From NCBI RefSeq assembly GCF_024972775.1, contig NZ_CP092282.1, positions 1,977,001 through 2,041,000 on the forward strand: 64,000 bases of DNA, in the 5' to 3' direction. Of this stretch, positions 43,638-52,295 are shown in pieces. The position numbers and the translations under genes were made by a program. Within the stretch, counting starts at the first letter, position 1, and the number at the start of each line of letters is the position of its first letter. The notes under the pieces were generated by a model, which saw only the letters and a program-made list of their open reading frames with translations, had not been told where the DNA came from and searched no databases. This stretch comes from Dehalobacter sp. DCM. GTDB taxonomy: Bacteria; Bacillota; Desulfitobacteriia; Desulfitobacteriales; Syntrophobotulaceae.

Positions 43638-45404
43638 ATGAATAAGAAAAAAATAGTATCCCTGCTGCTGGCGCTTACCATAAGTATTTTTACGCTGGCA
43701 TCCTGCGGCAAAAATACAGGAACCACATCCAGTAGCACCGGTACATTGACGGCATTAACAGGCAGCGCGGATACGAGCGCAATTAGCATTGCCAGCACCG
43801 TAACCTATGACAGCGATGATTATTATTTTGACTGGCAAAGTAAGAGCTATCAAACGATCAATCTCAATCAGGATTTCGCGGCCATCAGCAAAAGCGGCAT
43901 CTACGAAATCACCGGGACCTTGAAGGATGGCAGTTTGGTGGTTGATGTTGATAAGACCACGGATTCCGGTACTGTGTACCTCGTTTTAAATAACGCCACA
44001 GTTTCCAGTACCACCAGTGCTCCAATCTACGTCAAAAATGCTGAAAAAGTTGTCTTGATGCTTGAAAATGGAACCACTAATTCAATCTATCAAGGCAGCG
44101 GCTGTAAAGTCGACGCCGATGACGAACCTTCAGCAGCGATCTTTTCCAAAGCAGACCTGACCATCACCGGAAGCGGGACGCTAAAAGTAACCTCCGATTA
44201 TAACGATGGGATCAGCGGTAAAGACACGCTTAAGATCATCGACGGTACGTTAAATGTTACAGCCAAGGGTGATGGGATTGTCGGCAAAGACGTGTTGGCT
44301 GTAAAGCAAGGCACGATTACGGTTACCGCCGTTAAAAACGGCATCCGCTCCACCAATGACACGGATACAAGCCTCGGCAATATCCTAATTGCAGGTGGGA
44401 CGCTGAGTATTACGTCGGGGAGTGATGCCGCGAAAGCGAAAGGAACATTAGAAATTGACGGAGGTACACTCAATGTCACTACAGGTGGCGGTTATGCCCA
44501 AAATACGACTGTTCAGACCGATAACAATTTTGGAAAAATGAATAGTGATTCTGCTCAGACCACAGAAACAAGTACGGATACCGAGAGTATCAATGGCCTG
44601 AGCGCATGCAGAAACATTATCGTGACCCAAGGGAATGTAACGGTATCCGCCTATGATGATGCACTCAACGCCGGCACAAATCTTTTGATCCAGGATGGCA
44701 TATTAAATCTGCAGGCCGGTGACGACGGTATCCATTCAGACACCAATGTCACCATCGACAACGGCACGATTACTATCAAGCACAGCAATGAGGGTATCGA
44801 AGGAAGCAACATTACCATAAACAATGGCAAGATTACACTTACAACCAGCGACGACGGCTTTAATGTCAATGATAATTCCGGACTGGAGACGATCAACGGC
44901 GGTGTAATTGTGATCAATGCCCAAGGCGATGGACTTGACTCCAACGGATCGGCAAAAATGACCGGCGGTACGGTTCATATCAGCGGACCGACAGCCAACG
45001 GTGATGGGGCTCTTGATTACAACGGAACCTTCACGATCAGTGGTGGTACACTGATTGCGGCAGGCAGCAGCGGTATGGCGGAATCGGGAAGTACCGATTC
45101 AACTCAACCTTCTATCCTGATGTATTACAGCACCACCCAGGCGGCAGGGACCACCATTACTCTGAAAGACAGCAGCGCCAATACGGTGGCAACCTATACC
45201 CCGGAAAAACAATATACGTCCGCGGTCATCTCTTCACCCAATATGAAAACAGGTCAGAGCTACACGCTCTACAGCGGCAGTACCAAAGTTGTCACCTTCA
45301 CCTTAGCGGATACCGTAACCTACCTGAATGAATCCGGAATTACCGAAAATCAGGGGATGAATGCCGGTGGCGGCGGTCCGGGCAGCCATGGCCCCCGCAA
45401 CTAA
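43638..45404 (+). CDS. Carbohydrate-binding (DUF4353) lipoprotein, 588 aa
   Basis: The N-terminus is a lipoprotein signal with a hydrophobic core and lipobox LASC at Cys23. The mature part is Ser/Thr-rich, then a long series of short beta repeats (GTLNVT, GDGIVGKDVL, GIRSTNDTD, GNVTVS, DDGIHSDTNVTI) typical of a DUF4353 parallel beta-helix. It ends in a Gly-rich tail. It should be anchored outside the cell membrane. The next two genes encode a VTC-type polymerase domain and DUF4956, a recurrent trio that often goes with CotH-like kinases. Confidence 0.85.
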   Translation: MNKKKIVSLLLALTISIFTLASCGKNTGTTSSSTGTLTALTGSADTSAISIASTVTYDSDDYYFDWQSKSYQTINLNQDFAAISKSGIYEITGTLKDGSLVVDVDKTTDSGTVYLVLNNATVSSTTSAPIYVKNAEKVVLMLENGTTNSIYQGSGCKVDADDEPSAAIFSKADLTITGSGTLKVTSDYNDGISGKDTLKIIDGTLNVTAKGDGIVGKDVLAVKQGTITVTAVKNGIRSTNDTDTSLGNILIAGGTLSITSGSDAAKAKGTLEIDGGTLNVTTGGGYAQNTTVQTDNNFGKMNSDSAQTTETSTDTESINGLSACRNIIVTQGNVTVSAYDDALNAGTNLLIQDGILNLQAGDDGIHSDTNVTIDNGTITIKHSNEGIEGSNITINNGKITLTTSDDGFNVNDNSGLETINGGVIVINAQGDGLDSNGSAKMTGGTVHISGPTANGDGALDYNGTFTISGGTLIAAGSSGMAESGSTDSTQPSILMYYSTTQAAGTTITLKDSSANTVATYTPEKQYTSAVISSPNMKTGQSYTLYSGSTKVVTFTLADTVTYLNESGITENQGMNAGGGGPGSHGPRN

Positions 45405-45446
45405 AGAAAATACGCGTTCGTAACCAAAGAGAATTTGATGAAACCA

Positions 45447-45479
45447 GCAGGTGTAATGGAAAACACCCGTTACGCCTGC
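45447..45479. other. Intergenic hairpin without a U-tract
   Basis: GCAGGTGTAA pairs with TTACGCCTGC (one G-U) around a 13-base loop, immediately before the ribosome site of the VTC gene. It is more likely an RNA-processing or attenuation structure than a terminator. Confidence 0.6.
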
Positions 45480-45498
45480 CTTGAAAGGAGTGGACGAT

Positions 45499-46251
45499 AT
45501 GCCAATTAAAACATTTAAGCGTTATGAGGTAAAGTACTTAGTTACCCCGGACCAGTATCGCATCATTCGCTCTGAGTTGGATAAATACATGGTTCTGGAT
45601 AAATTTTGCCGAAAAAAAGGCAGCTACATGATCTACAATGTCTATTTTGATACCGAGAATGATGACGTCATCCGGCGCTCATTAGCAAAACCTTACTATA
45701 AAGAAAAACTCCGGATGCGTTCTTATACGATCCCGGTCAGCGGTGAAGAGGAAGTTTTCCTGGAGCTAAAAAAGAAAATCGGCGGCATTGTCACCAAACG
45801 GCGGGCTATTCTGACATTGAACCAAGCAAATAATTTCCTTAAAAACGGACTGATCCCGGATTGTGATGACTATAAAGATAGACAGGTTTTAGCCGAAATC
45901 GCTGATTTTCTCAGCCGTTATCCTGCAAAACCCAAGGTTTTCATTAGTTATGAACGAACCGCCTTTTTTGCCAAAGATAACCCGGAACTGCGAGTTTCCT
46001 TTGATGAAAATATCTTGACTCGTCGCGATCAGGTTGACCTGAGCAGCGGTGATTTTGGCACGGACCTGTTAGCCGATGACCGCATCTTGATGGAGGTCAA
46101 ATGCGAGGGACATATCCCACTCTGGTTATGCCAACTTCTTTCCCAATTAAAAATCTATAAAACCACTTTTTCCAAATACGGTACAGAATATAAGAACTAT
46201 GTAAAAAGCAGATCTGAGCAAAGAAAATATTCCCAAAGGAAAACCGCTTAA
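45499..46251 (+). CDS. VTC-domain (polyphosphate-polymerase-type) protein, 250 aa
   Basis: The family pattern is visible across the tunnel-shaped catalytic domain: FKRYEVKYLVTPDQY, NVYFDTENDDVIRRSL, EKLRMRSYT, EEVFLELKKKIGGIVTKRR, ISYERTAFF, FDENI and LMEVKC. Basic and acidic residues in the tunnel are those that in yeast VTC4 bind phosphate and metal. The bacterial stand-alone form could make polyphosphate or another phosphate polymer; this is not shown. The ATG at 45499 with AAAGGAG upstream is preferred over a TTG at 45481. The DUF4956 gene follows after 16 bases. Confidence 0.86.
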   Translation: MPIKTFKRYEVKYLVTPDQYRIIRSELDKYMVLDKFCRKKGSYMIYNVYFDTENDDVIRRSLAKPYYKEKLRMRSYTIPVSGEEEVFLELKKKIGGIVTKRRAILTLNQANNFLKNGLIPDCDDYKDRQVLAEIADFLSRYPAKPKVFISYERTAFFAKDNPELRVSFDENILTRRDQVDLSSGDFGTDLLADDRILMEVKCEGHIPLWLCQLLSQLKIYKTTFSKYGTEYKNYVKSRSEQRKYSQRKTA

Positions 46252-46267
46252 GGAGAGATAAAGAGAC

Positions 46268-46957
46268 ATGTTAGATTTTTTATTTGCAAATGCAGAAAGT
46301 TCAACCTTGACATTGGGAACTACAATCATGGTTATTTTAAGCGCATTGGTTCTTGGACTAGGGATTAGTCTTGTCTATATCCAAACCCATAAAAAAGAAG
46401 AATACAGCGCGAGTTTTACTATTGCCCTGATTATGCTGCCGGCGATCATCGCCATGATCATTCTGCTTGTGGATAACAATGTTGCTAGGGCATTCAGTCT
46501 GGCGGGCGCATTCAGCTTGATCCGTTTTCGCAGCGCTGCCGCGGATTCCAAAGATATTGCCTGTGTTTTTTTTACCCTCGGGGTAGGTCTGGCCTGCGGT
46601 ATCGGTTATATCGGATATGCCGCTCTTTTCACCCTGATTATTTGCCTGGTCCTCATCGTTTTGACTAAAATCAATTTTGGAAAATCACAGAGAAGCCCTA
46701 TGCGGCTGAAAATTGTCCTGCCCGAAGATATGGATTATCACGGTGTTTTTGATAATGTCTTGAAAGAATATACGACAGATTACAAACTACTCAAAGTCAA
46801 AACCACTGAATTTGGATCGTTGTTCGAAATCACCTACAACGTCGTCTTGAAAGACATGGCCAAATCCAAACGATTCATTGACGCACTGCGGTGCAAAAAC
46901 GGCAATCTCAATGTAGCCCTTTCGATGTGCGAGAATAGTGAACATGCTGTGTTTTAG
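46268..46957 (+). CDS. DUF4956 membrane protein, 229 aa
   Basis: Three to four membrane segments in the N-terminal 140 residues (LTLGTTIMVILSALVLGLGI, ALIMLPAIIAMIILLV, TLGVGLACGIGYIGYAALF) and a soluble alpha-beta C-terminal domain. The conserved ARAFSLAGAFSLIRFRSAAA followed by DSKDIACVF is diagnostic. Found with VTC-domain genes in many Bacillota, it is probably the membrane partner of the polymerase (export or anchoring). This is inference from genomic context. Confidence 0.86.
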   Translation: MLDFLFANAESSTLTLGTTIMVILSALVLGLGISLVYIQTHKKEEYSASFTIALIMLPAIIAMIILLVDNNVARAFSLAGAFSLIRFRSAAADSKDIACVFFTLGVGLACGIGYIGYAALFTLIICLVLIVLTKINFGKSQRSPMRLKIVLPEDMDYHGVFDNVLKEYTTDYKLLKVKTTEFGSLFEITYNVVLKDMAKSKRFIDALRCKNGNLNVALSMCENSEHAVF

Positions 46958-46999
46958 CCTAAATGGGATAGGCAGTTTCCAAAATTTGCTTCCTGATAA

Positions 47000-47716
47000 T
47001 TACCAGATCAACGGAATTAATCGGCAAGGTGTTTTTTGACAGTAATCACTATACCCCGGCAAGCTTTTGATTAGTACTTCCTCTTCACTTTTTATCCTGA
47101 GTATTAATGACGGAATAATGAACAGTGAGGGAATGATTGCCCAATATGAACCGAGCGCAAGAGGGGAGAACAGTGACATTATTAACATGCCCAAGTACAT
47201 TGGATGCCGGACGATGGTATAGGGACCCGTAGTAATAACGTGTTGTTCAGTCTCGACCTGAATAATTGTTGAAGCAAAACTGTTTTCTTTAAAGACAAAG
47301 ATAATAAATATATAGCCTAAGAAAACCATCGCATTCGCTGTGATGATCATCCATATAGGCACAGTCGACCACTGTAAACGAAAATCAAAACCGGGAATGA
47401 TGAATCCCAGAAAATACACGTTGAGGATTGCTGGGGGTTTACGTCTTATTTCTTTCTCTTTAAACTTCATTCTTCGTGCGAGTAATTCAGGACTTCTTCT
47501 CAGAAAAAAAGCTGTCGTGAAAATCATCAATCCTGATAAACCCAGTAACCATAGCCATGCCGGCCAGAACCGAGTCGAGCCAGCGGGAAGAAACAAGATG
47601 ATACCCATCACAACCATCATAATGATCGGAAATAGATAGGCCTTTCGTTGATAACCTTCCACTGAAATCGCCCCCATCCAGGTAATTACCATTACCTTTT
47701 TATTATTATGAAGCAC
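47000..47716 (-). CDS. ICMT-like membrane methyltransferase, 238 aa
   Basis: Multi-spanning protein of the isoprenylcysteine carboxyl methyltransferase / phospholipid methyltransferase group. TTGPYTIVRHPMYLGML and SEEEVLIKSLPGYSDYCQK, the SAM-binding C-terminal signature, are present. The first 15 residues may not be coding: several ATGs lie close together (47716, 47692 and 47677), so the start is uncertain. It is downstream of a MerR regulator by 30 bases and shares its promoter. The substrate is not known; bacterial members usually methylate small lipophilic molecules or lipids. Confidence 0.8.
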   Translation of the reverse strand: MLHNNKKVMVITWMGAISVEGYQRKAYLFPIIMMVVMGIILFLPAGSTRFWPAWLWLLGLSGLMIFTTAFFLRRSPELLARRMKFKEKEIRRKPPAILNVYFLGFIIPGFDFRLQWSTVPIWMIITANAMVFLGYIFIIFVFKENSFASTIIQVETEQHVITTGPYTIVRHPMYLGMLIMSLFSPLALGSYWAIIPSLFIIPSLILRIKSEEEVLIKSLPGYSDYCQKTPCRLIPLIW

Positions 47717-47746
47717 TACTTTTTCGGCTCAAATATGGTGTACTAA

Positions 47747-48559
47747 TCATTCTGAGCCGAGATATTTTTGGAAGAGCTGCATATGTTTCAGCCTGGCCGG
47801 TGAAATAACGCGGGCAACCATATCCAGATATACGCTTTCCAGGGGTTTCTTCATGCCGGGATGGTTACACAACATTGCCCTTAATTGCGGTATACTTTTG
47901 ATAAAGTCCGCAGACTCTCGGGCGAGTATGTCTATCTCCGGGTCATCTTCGGATAACTTAGATAGTTTGGACAGACGCATCCGATAATCCAAAGAAAGTT
48001 GGTATTGCTCGGGGTGAACTTTAAAATACTCGGCTAATGACCGGAAAGTTTCCTCGTAATCCTCACCCCAGTTGAAATCGCCTAATATGCCAAACACTTT
48101 TCGTTGTTGCTCAAAGAGTTCCGGGCAGGTTTGTGCATAGTTTTCAATTTGCTCCGGCATCAATATCTCTGTGATCATTTGAAAAGAAGGTGAGCTACAA
48201 AAGTTTTCATCTACCCGTACGTTGACTTCGCTCAGTAATATGTCAATTTTAGCGATTCGTTCCTCCAAACTTTGTTTCTGGTTCTCCAAATCAAATCGCA
48301 ACGATTCTAAGACTTCTCTCAGGGTCTTGTCATTGCGTGAATCTCCGAGTACTTCTTTAATCCGTTTAAGTTCCAGTCCGAGGGATTTTAAATGATTGAT
48401 GGATTGCATCCGAGCGAGTTCTGTTGCCCCGTATAAACGGTATCCGCTCTTAGAGCGCTCCGGTTCAGGCAGCAACCCAATTTTATGATAATAGATAATG
48501 GTTTTCGGTGTACTTCCGGTTAATTTAACAAAATCGCTAATGTTTATTTGATTCTTCAT
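47747..48559 (-). CDS. MerR-family transcriptional regulator, 270 aa
   Basis: The N-terminal HTH (NQINISDFVKLTGSTPKTIIYYHKIGLLP-type, with GYRLYGATELARMQSI) is a MerR wing-helix, followed by a coiled coil and a large C-terminal effector domain (HPEQYQLSLDYRMRLSKLS, RLKHMQLFQ). The ATG at 48559 follows AAGGTGG by 7 bases; longer readings upstream overlap the promoter. The C-terminal domain carries no clear metal cysteines, so an organic ligand is likely. It is in an operon with an ICMT-like methyltransferase. Confidence 0.86.
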   Translation of the reverse strand: MKNQINISDFVKLTGSTPKTIIYYHKIGLLPEPERSKSGYRLYGATELARMQSINHLKSLGLELKRIKEVLGDSRNDKTLREVLESLRFDLENQKQSLEERIAKIDILLSEVNVRVDENFCSSPSFQMITEILMPEQIENYAQTCPELFEQQRKVFGILGDFNWGEDYEETFRSLAEYFKVHPEQYQLSLDYRMRLSKLSKLSEDDPEIDILARESADFIKSIPQLRAMLCNHPGMKKPLESVYLDMVARVISPARLKHMQLFQKYLGSE

Positions 48560-48581
48560 CGTGTATCCCACCTTCACGGTC

Positions 48582-48612
48582 ATTATAAACCCAGCCCCAA
48601 GGGTCGAGTCAA
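48582..48612 (-). promoter_or_regulatory. MerR-type promoter with 19-bp spacer
   Basis: On the minus strand TTGACT and TATAAT are separated by exactly 19 bases, which are GC-rich with a partial dyad (CCCTTGGGG). Over-long spacers of this kind are recognised and untwisted by MerR activators. It lies just upstream of the merR-type gene, so autoregulation of the regulator and the methyltransferase gene is expected. Confidence 0.82.
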
Positions 48613-48809
48613 TATGCGTTGAGTATCGCATTCGAATAATTATCAACACGACGGAACGTTGGCGAAAAAGTAGAAATAGCAAGAAAATAAGCATAATAAC
48701 AATAGAATAATTGCTGCATGCAAATAATTGTAACCCATAACCAATTCCCTAAAATATGGTATAATAAGAATACTTAATTAGTCTTTTAGTGAGAAAGGAA
48801 GTAATTGTT

Positions 48810-49310
48810 ATGGATTTTCGGTTTGAATCGATGACAATCGATCATGGGAAAGAAGTAATGACCATTTTCAATTATTATGTAGAACACAGCTATGCAGCCT
48901 ATTTTGAGAATAAATTACCGGATAGTTTTTTTAGTATGTTTATTGAAATGACAAAAGGCTATCCCGCTTATGTCATTAAGGATAATGCGACTGACAAAGT
49001 AATCGGTTTTTGTTTTCTTAAACCATATAATCCCTTGCCAGTATTTAAGCATACAGCGGAAATTACCTATTTTATCACAAAGGATGACGTTGGAAAAGGC
49101 ATAGGGAAAGCGGCTTTAAAACTACTGATCGATGAAGGCAAAGCGATGGGGATAAAACAGATTCTTGCAAGTATATCTTCACTCAATGAACCAAGTATAG
49201 CGTTTCATAGGAGAAATGGGTTCAGAGAATGTGGAAGATTTCTAAAAATCGGCAAGAAAAATGAAAATCTATTTGATGTTGTTTGGATGGAAAAAGAAAT
49301 TAGTCAATAA
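48810..49310 (+). CDS. GNAT-family N-acetyltransferase (Pat-like), 166 aa
   Basis: Motif A is seen in ITYFITKDDVGKGIGKAALK (the GKGIGK loop binds acetyl-CoA pyrophosphate), and NEPSIAFHRRNGFRECGRF is motif B. The pattern fits the phosphinothricin/methionine-sulfone acetyltransferase subgroup, though the substrate is unproven. The ATG at 48810 with AAAGGAAG upstream is preferred to a GTG at 48789. Confidence 0.85.
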   Translation: MDFRFESMTIDHGKEVMTIFNYYVEHSYAAYFENKLPDSFFSMFIEMTKGYPAYVIKDNATDKVIGFCFLKPYNPLPVFKHTAEITYFITKDDVGKGIGKAALKLLIDEGKAMGIKQILASISSLNEPSIAFHRRNGFRECGRFLKIGKKNENLFDVVWMEKEISQ

Positions 49311-49419
49311 TATCACTGATTGCTAGATATTGATCAGTATATCTCCCGGAATCGGTAATTGGCTGGTACGCGTATTAATGTTGCAGTGAACAGACAGGTA
49401 ACTAAGGAGTTATAATCAT

Positions 49420-49983
49420 ATGGACATAAAGTACCCAGAGATGGGGATATGTGGTCTTTCCTGTCAATTGTGTCCAATGTATCAGACAAATGCAGATAGT
49501 CGATGTGAAGGGTGTAAGAGCATATCCCGCATAACTCTCGGATGTCCGTTTATTACGTGTGCTGTTATGAAAAAAGAAGTTGAATTTTGTTGGGAATGCA
49601 AGGAAAGCCCTCATTGTGAAAAGTGGCGGAAACATCGGGAAGCGGGAGTAGAATATGACTCATTCAAGTGTTATCAAAAGCTTGAGGATGATATTATTTT
49701 TATCCAGAAAAACGGATTTGAAGAGCATAAACGATTGCAAAATATACGCGAAGATATGCTGAAGGACATGTTAGATAATTTTAATGAAGGGCGTTCAAAA
49801 AGCTACTATTGTGTTGCAGCAACGGTGATGCATATTGAAGAGATACAAGAAGCATTAATACAAGCAAAAGAAGCTTCAAAAGGTTTCGATATGAAAAGCA
49901 AATCGAAAGTTCTGCACGCGATACTCGATGAGATGGCACAGAAGAAAGGATATCATTTAAAATTACGAAAAAAAAATGGGTGA
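49420..49983 (+). CDS. DUF3795 cysteine-rich protein, 187 aa
   Basis: The longest of the three DUF3795 members here. MGICGLSCQLCPMYQTNADS then CEGCKS, GCPFITCAVMKKEVEFCWEC and CEKW form the Cys-rich N-terminal half. The C-terminal half is helical (EDMLKDMLDNFNEGRSKSYY, IQEALIQAKEASKG). AAGGAGTTATAATCAT precedes the ATG. Function unknown, probably metal binding. Confidence 0.83.
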   Translation: MDIKYPEMGICGLSCQLCPMYQTNADSRCEGCKSISRITLGCPFITCAVMKKEVEFCWECKESPHCEKWRKHREAGVEYDSFKCYQKLEDDIIFIQKNGFEEHKRLQNIREDMLKDMLDNFNEGRSKSYYCVAATVMHIEEIQEALIQAKEASKGFDMKSKSKVLHAILDEMAQKKGYHLKLRKKNG

Positions 49984-50083
49984 CGATATATGTCTGATGA
50001 AAATCATACCTCGCGATGCTATTTGGAAATATGAGAGTTAGCTTGCATCATTTAAAATCTGTTTTATCTCCTCATATGTATTT

Positions 50084-50112
50084 AAGCGGCCTTACTTCAG
50101 GTCGCTTTTTTT
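50084..50112 (+). terminator. Rho-independent terminator
   Basis: AAGCGGCCT pairs with AGGTCGCTT (one G-U) around TACTTC, followed by seven T. It is downstream of the DUF3795 gene. Confidence 0.85.
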
Positions 50113-50259
50113 ATCGACGTTATTTCGATAGTTTAGACGTAAGCTTTTTGAAAGGGATTATCCAGTTTATGGAGAATAATGTACTCGTGTAAGCCGTGTC
50201 ATCCTTAGTACCGGCTGAAAAGGACTTAAGATTATCCAAGATCTAGAAAGCGGGATAAT

Positions 50260-50784
50260 ATGAATATGAATGCCTTTTTGTTGGTAATACCGATCATTCT
50301 GCTTCGGTATGGGCTGTTATATGTTATCAATAAAGAAGCACTTCAACGCGCAAGTTTCTTTGCACCATTGATCGGAAGGGAAAAAATAGCTTTTTGGATT
50401 TATCAAATTTCAACTGCTTTTATCTTGCTATATTTATTCGTTCTCCAGATAAAAACGGATTCTGTGGGCTTTTATATCGGACTGATCATCTCTGGTGGGG
50501 GACTTATTTTATATGCTGGAGCTCTAATCAATTATGCGAAACCTAAAATGAACGGAATAAATATAAATGGTTTATATCACCTATCGCGCAACCCGATGTA
50601 CGTCGCCTACTTTATCTATTTCTTAGGGTGTGTATTTTTAACACGTTCCTGGATATTCTTGGCGTTATTAATAATTTTTCAAATATCAGTACATTTTATT
50701 ATTTGGTCAGAGGAAAGATGGTGCATGAAAGAATTCGGAGAAGAGTATATAAACTATATGAATAGAGTAAGACGTTATCTATAA
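50260..50784 (+). CDS. ICMT/PEMT-like membrane methyltransferase, 174 aa
   Basis: Four or five hydrophobic segments. The C-terminal signature NGLYHLSRNPMYVAYFIYF and SEERWCMKEFGEEYINYMNRV is the SAM-binding part of isoprenylcysteine/phospholipid methyltransferases. It is about 27% shorter than the homologous gene at 47000 and has no regulator beside it. GGGATAATATG gives a weak ribosome site. Substrate unknown. Confidence 0.82.
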   Translation: MNMNAFLLVIPIILLRYGLLYVINKEALQRASFFAPLIGREKIAFWIYQISTAFILLYLFVLQIKTDSVGFYIGLIISGGGLILYAGALINYAKPKMNGININGLYHLSRNPMYVAYFIYFLGCVFLTRSWIFLALLIIFQISVHFIIWSEERWCMKEFGEEYINYMNRVRRYL

Positions 50785-50935
50785 TCGTTGCGATATTCCA
50801 TTGACAAGGAAAATGGTAATTGAAGGGGAATACAGAAGGAAGTGAAACGAGCTGGCTATTACGTCGATATATCTGAGAAATAAGTCGATTAATCGTTCAA
50901 AGGTTCGACTGTTTCTAGGTAAGCTTTACTTTACA

Positions 50936-51694
50936 GTGCGTCGATACCTGGGATGGTTTTTTGTCAAGTCAACGCGGTATGCTGTGACTTTACAAACGGA
51001 TAAACTTCCGTTTAATGTGGCATATCACAGCACCCCATTGTATCGGCACCTCCGAAATGTTGATATGTGGCTGCAGCAAAACAAAATAACCAACTTGAAG
51101 TTGGCAACAACAAAGATTAATGGTTTGATTCTTAAACCGGGAGAGACATTTTCCATTTGGCGGTTAGTCGGTAAGCCAACCAAGACAAAAGGTTTTACTG
51201 AAGGAATGGTCCTGAAAAACGGTACGTTTGTTCCCGGAATAGGCGGAGGCCTGTGCCAGCTTTCAAATCTTATTTATTGGATGACCTTGCATACGCCATT
51301 GCAAGTTACGGAACGATGGCGCCACACACACGACGTATTTCCGGATGCTAACCGAGTCCAGCCATTTGGAAGCGGAGCCACAATTGTTTACAATTATATC
51401 GATCTTCAAATAAAGAATGATACCCAACACACATTTCAGCTTCTGTTACACCTAGGGGAATCGGATTTAGCAGGCGCATGGCAATGTGAACACGAATTGA
51501 CCCCAAAATACGAGGTTTACGAAAGTGAGCATGTGATTACTCAGGAATGGTGGGGAGGTTACATGCGTCATAATGTGATCAAGCGTAAGGTGTTTGATCT
51601 AGAAGACAATCTAATTAGTGATGACTTTATTACAGAAAATCATGCCATTATGATGTACGAACCCATGTTGGCAGAGGCGATAGAGAGTGTATAA
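50936..51694 (+). CDS. VanW-family protein, 252 aa as read from GTG (true start uncertain)
   Basis: The VanW signature is clear: NLKLATTKINGLILKPGETFSIW-type core (given here in part as LKPGETFSIWRLVGKP), GMVLKNGTFVPGIGGGLCQLS, WMTLHTPL and QPFGSGATIVYNYID. VanW is an accessory protein of vanB-type clusters, but this short form is common in Bacillota without glycopeptide resistance. The frame is open further upstream to 50846 and encodes family-like residues (SKVRLFLGKLYFTV), but it contains no ATG, GTG or TTG. A CTG at 50852, preceded by GGAAG, may be the real start, or the start may be lost. No other van genes are present. Confidence 0.75.
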   Translation: MRRYLGWFFVKSTRYAVTLQTDKLPFNVAYHSTPLYRHLRNVDMWLQQNKITNLKLATTKINGLILKPGETFSIWRLVGKPTKTKGFTEGMVLKNGTFVPGIGGGLCQLSNLIYWMTLHTPLQVTERWRHTHDVFPDANRVQPFGSGATIVYNYIDLQIKNDTQHTFQLLLHLGESDLAGAWQCEHELTPKYEVYESEHVITQEWWGGYMRHNVIKRKVFDLEDNLISDDFITENHAIMMYEPMLAEAIESV

Positions 51695-51754
51695 GGGATT
51701 AATCATTAAAAAAATTCTATGTAATTACTGGGTAATTTTACTATAATATAAAGT

Positions 51755-51865
51755 GGAGATAAAAACACAGTTTCGGTTGGTAGTCCGAACCTATCTATTG
51801 AATAGATAGCAGTAACCTGTCCCTCCTGGGGTTGTCCGTTCTCTAATCTCAGTTTTGTAAAAACA
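51755..51865 (+). promoter_or_regulatory. yjdF motif (azaaromatic-binding) riboswitch in the yjdF leader
   Basis: The stretch before the YjdF start holds a hairpin TCGG-TTGGTAGT-CCGA, then CTATCTATTGAATAGATAG (ATCTATT/AATAGAT), CAGTAACCTGTCCCTCCTGGGG and a closing region before the GGAGG. The yjdF motif is known to lie exactly here in Bacillota. Structure and position fit, though I could not run a covariance model. A TATAAT is at 51742. The Shine-Dalgarno (GGAGG, 51866-51870) follows directly, so control is probably translational. Confidence 0.7.
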
Positions 51866-51878
51866 GGAGGCGATACCC

Positions 51879-52295
51879 GTGTGTTTAAGTGTGAAACTAA
51901 CTGTATTCTTTGAAGAACCATTTTGGGTTGGCGTGTTTGAAAAAAATGAAATGGATTACCTTTTCGTATGCCGAGTAGTTTTTGGTGCAGAACCAAAGGA
52001 TTATGAGATCTATGACTTAGTATTAAAGGATTACTGCAATTTAAAGTTCAGTAGTTCTTTTGCCGCGAATAACGGTAGAGAAAGAAGATCAAACCCCAAA
52101 AGACTTCAAAGAGAAGTAAAGAAAGAGGTTAAAAGTATTGGAATTGGAACTAAAGCACAACTTGCAATGAAATTGCAGCAGGAAATGAACAAAGTAGAAA
52201 GAAGAAGCAAATCACGAGAAGAAAAAGACCACCAAAAAGAAGAACAATTCGCATTACGACAGCAGAAGAAGAAAGAAAAGCACAAAGGGCACTAA
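51879..52295 (+). CDS. yjdF: YjdF-family (DUF2992) protein, 138 aa
   Basis: LSVKLTVFFEEPFWVGVFE, VVFGAEPKDYEIYDLVL and the highly charged Lys/Glu/Arg C-terminal tail (NPKRLQREVKKEVK onward) define YjdF/DUF2992. The start is GTG, with AGGAGG 8 bases upstream; a later GTG at 51891 would give MKLTVFF. The protein is not characterised; its leader RNA senses azaaromatic or NAD-like compounds in other species, so a role in handling such compounds is a reasonable guess. Confidence 0.87.
   Translation: MCLSVKLTVFFEEPFWVGVFEKNEMDYLFVCRVVFGAEPKDYEIYDLVLKDYCNLKFSSSFAANNGRERRSNPKRLQREVKKEVKSIGIGTKAQLAMKLQQEMNKVERRSKSREEKDHQKEEQFALRQQKKKEKHKGH

Noticed and set aside
49402-49635. Open frame of 77 codons on the minus strand
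   Set aside because: Antisense to the DUF3795 gene, whose own frame has a clear family pattern and ribosome site.
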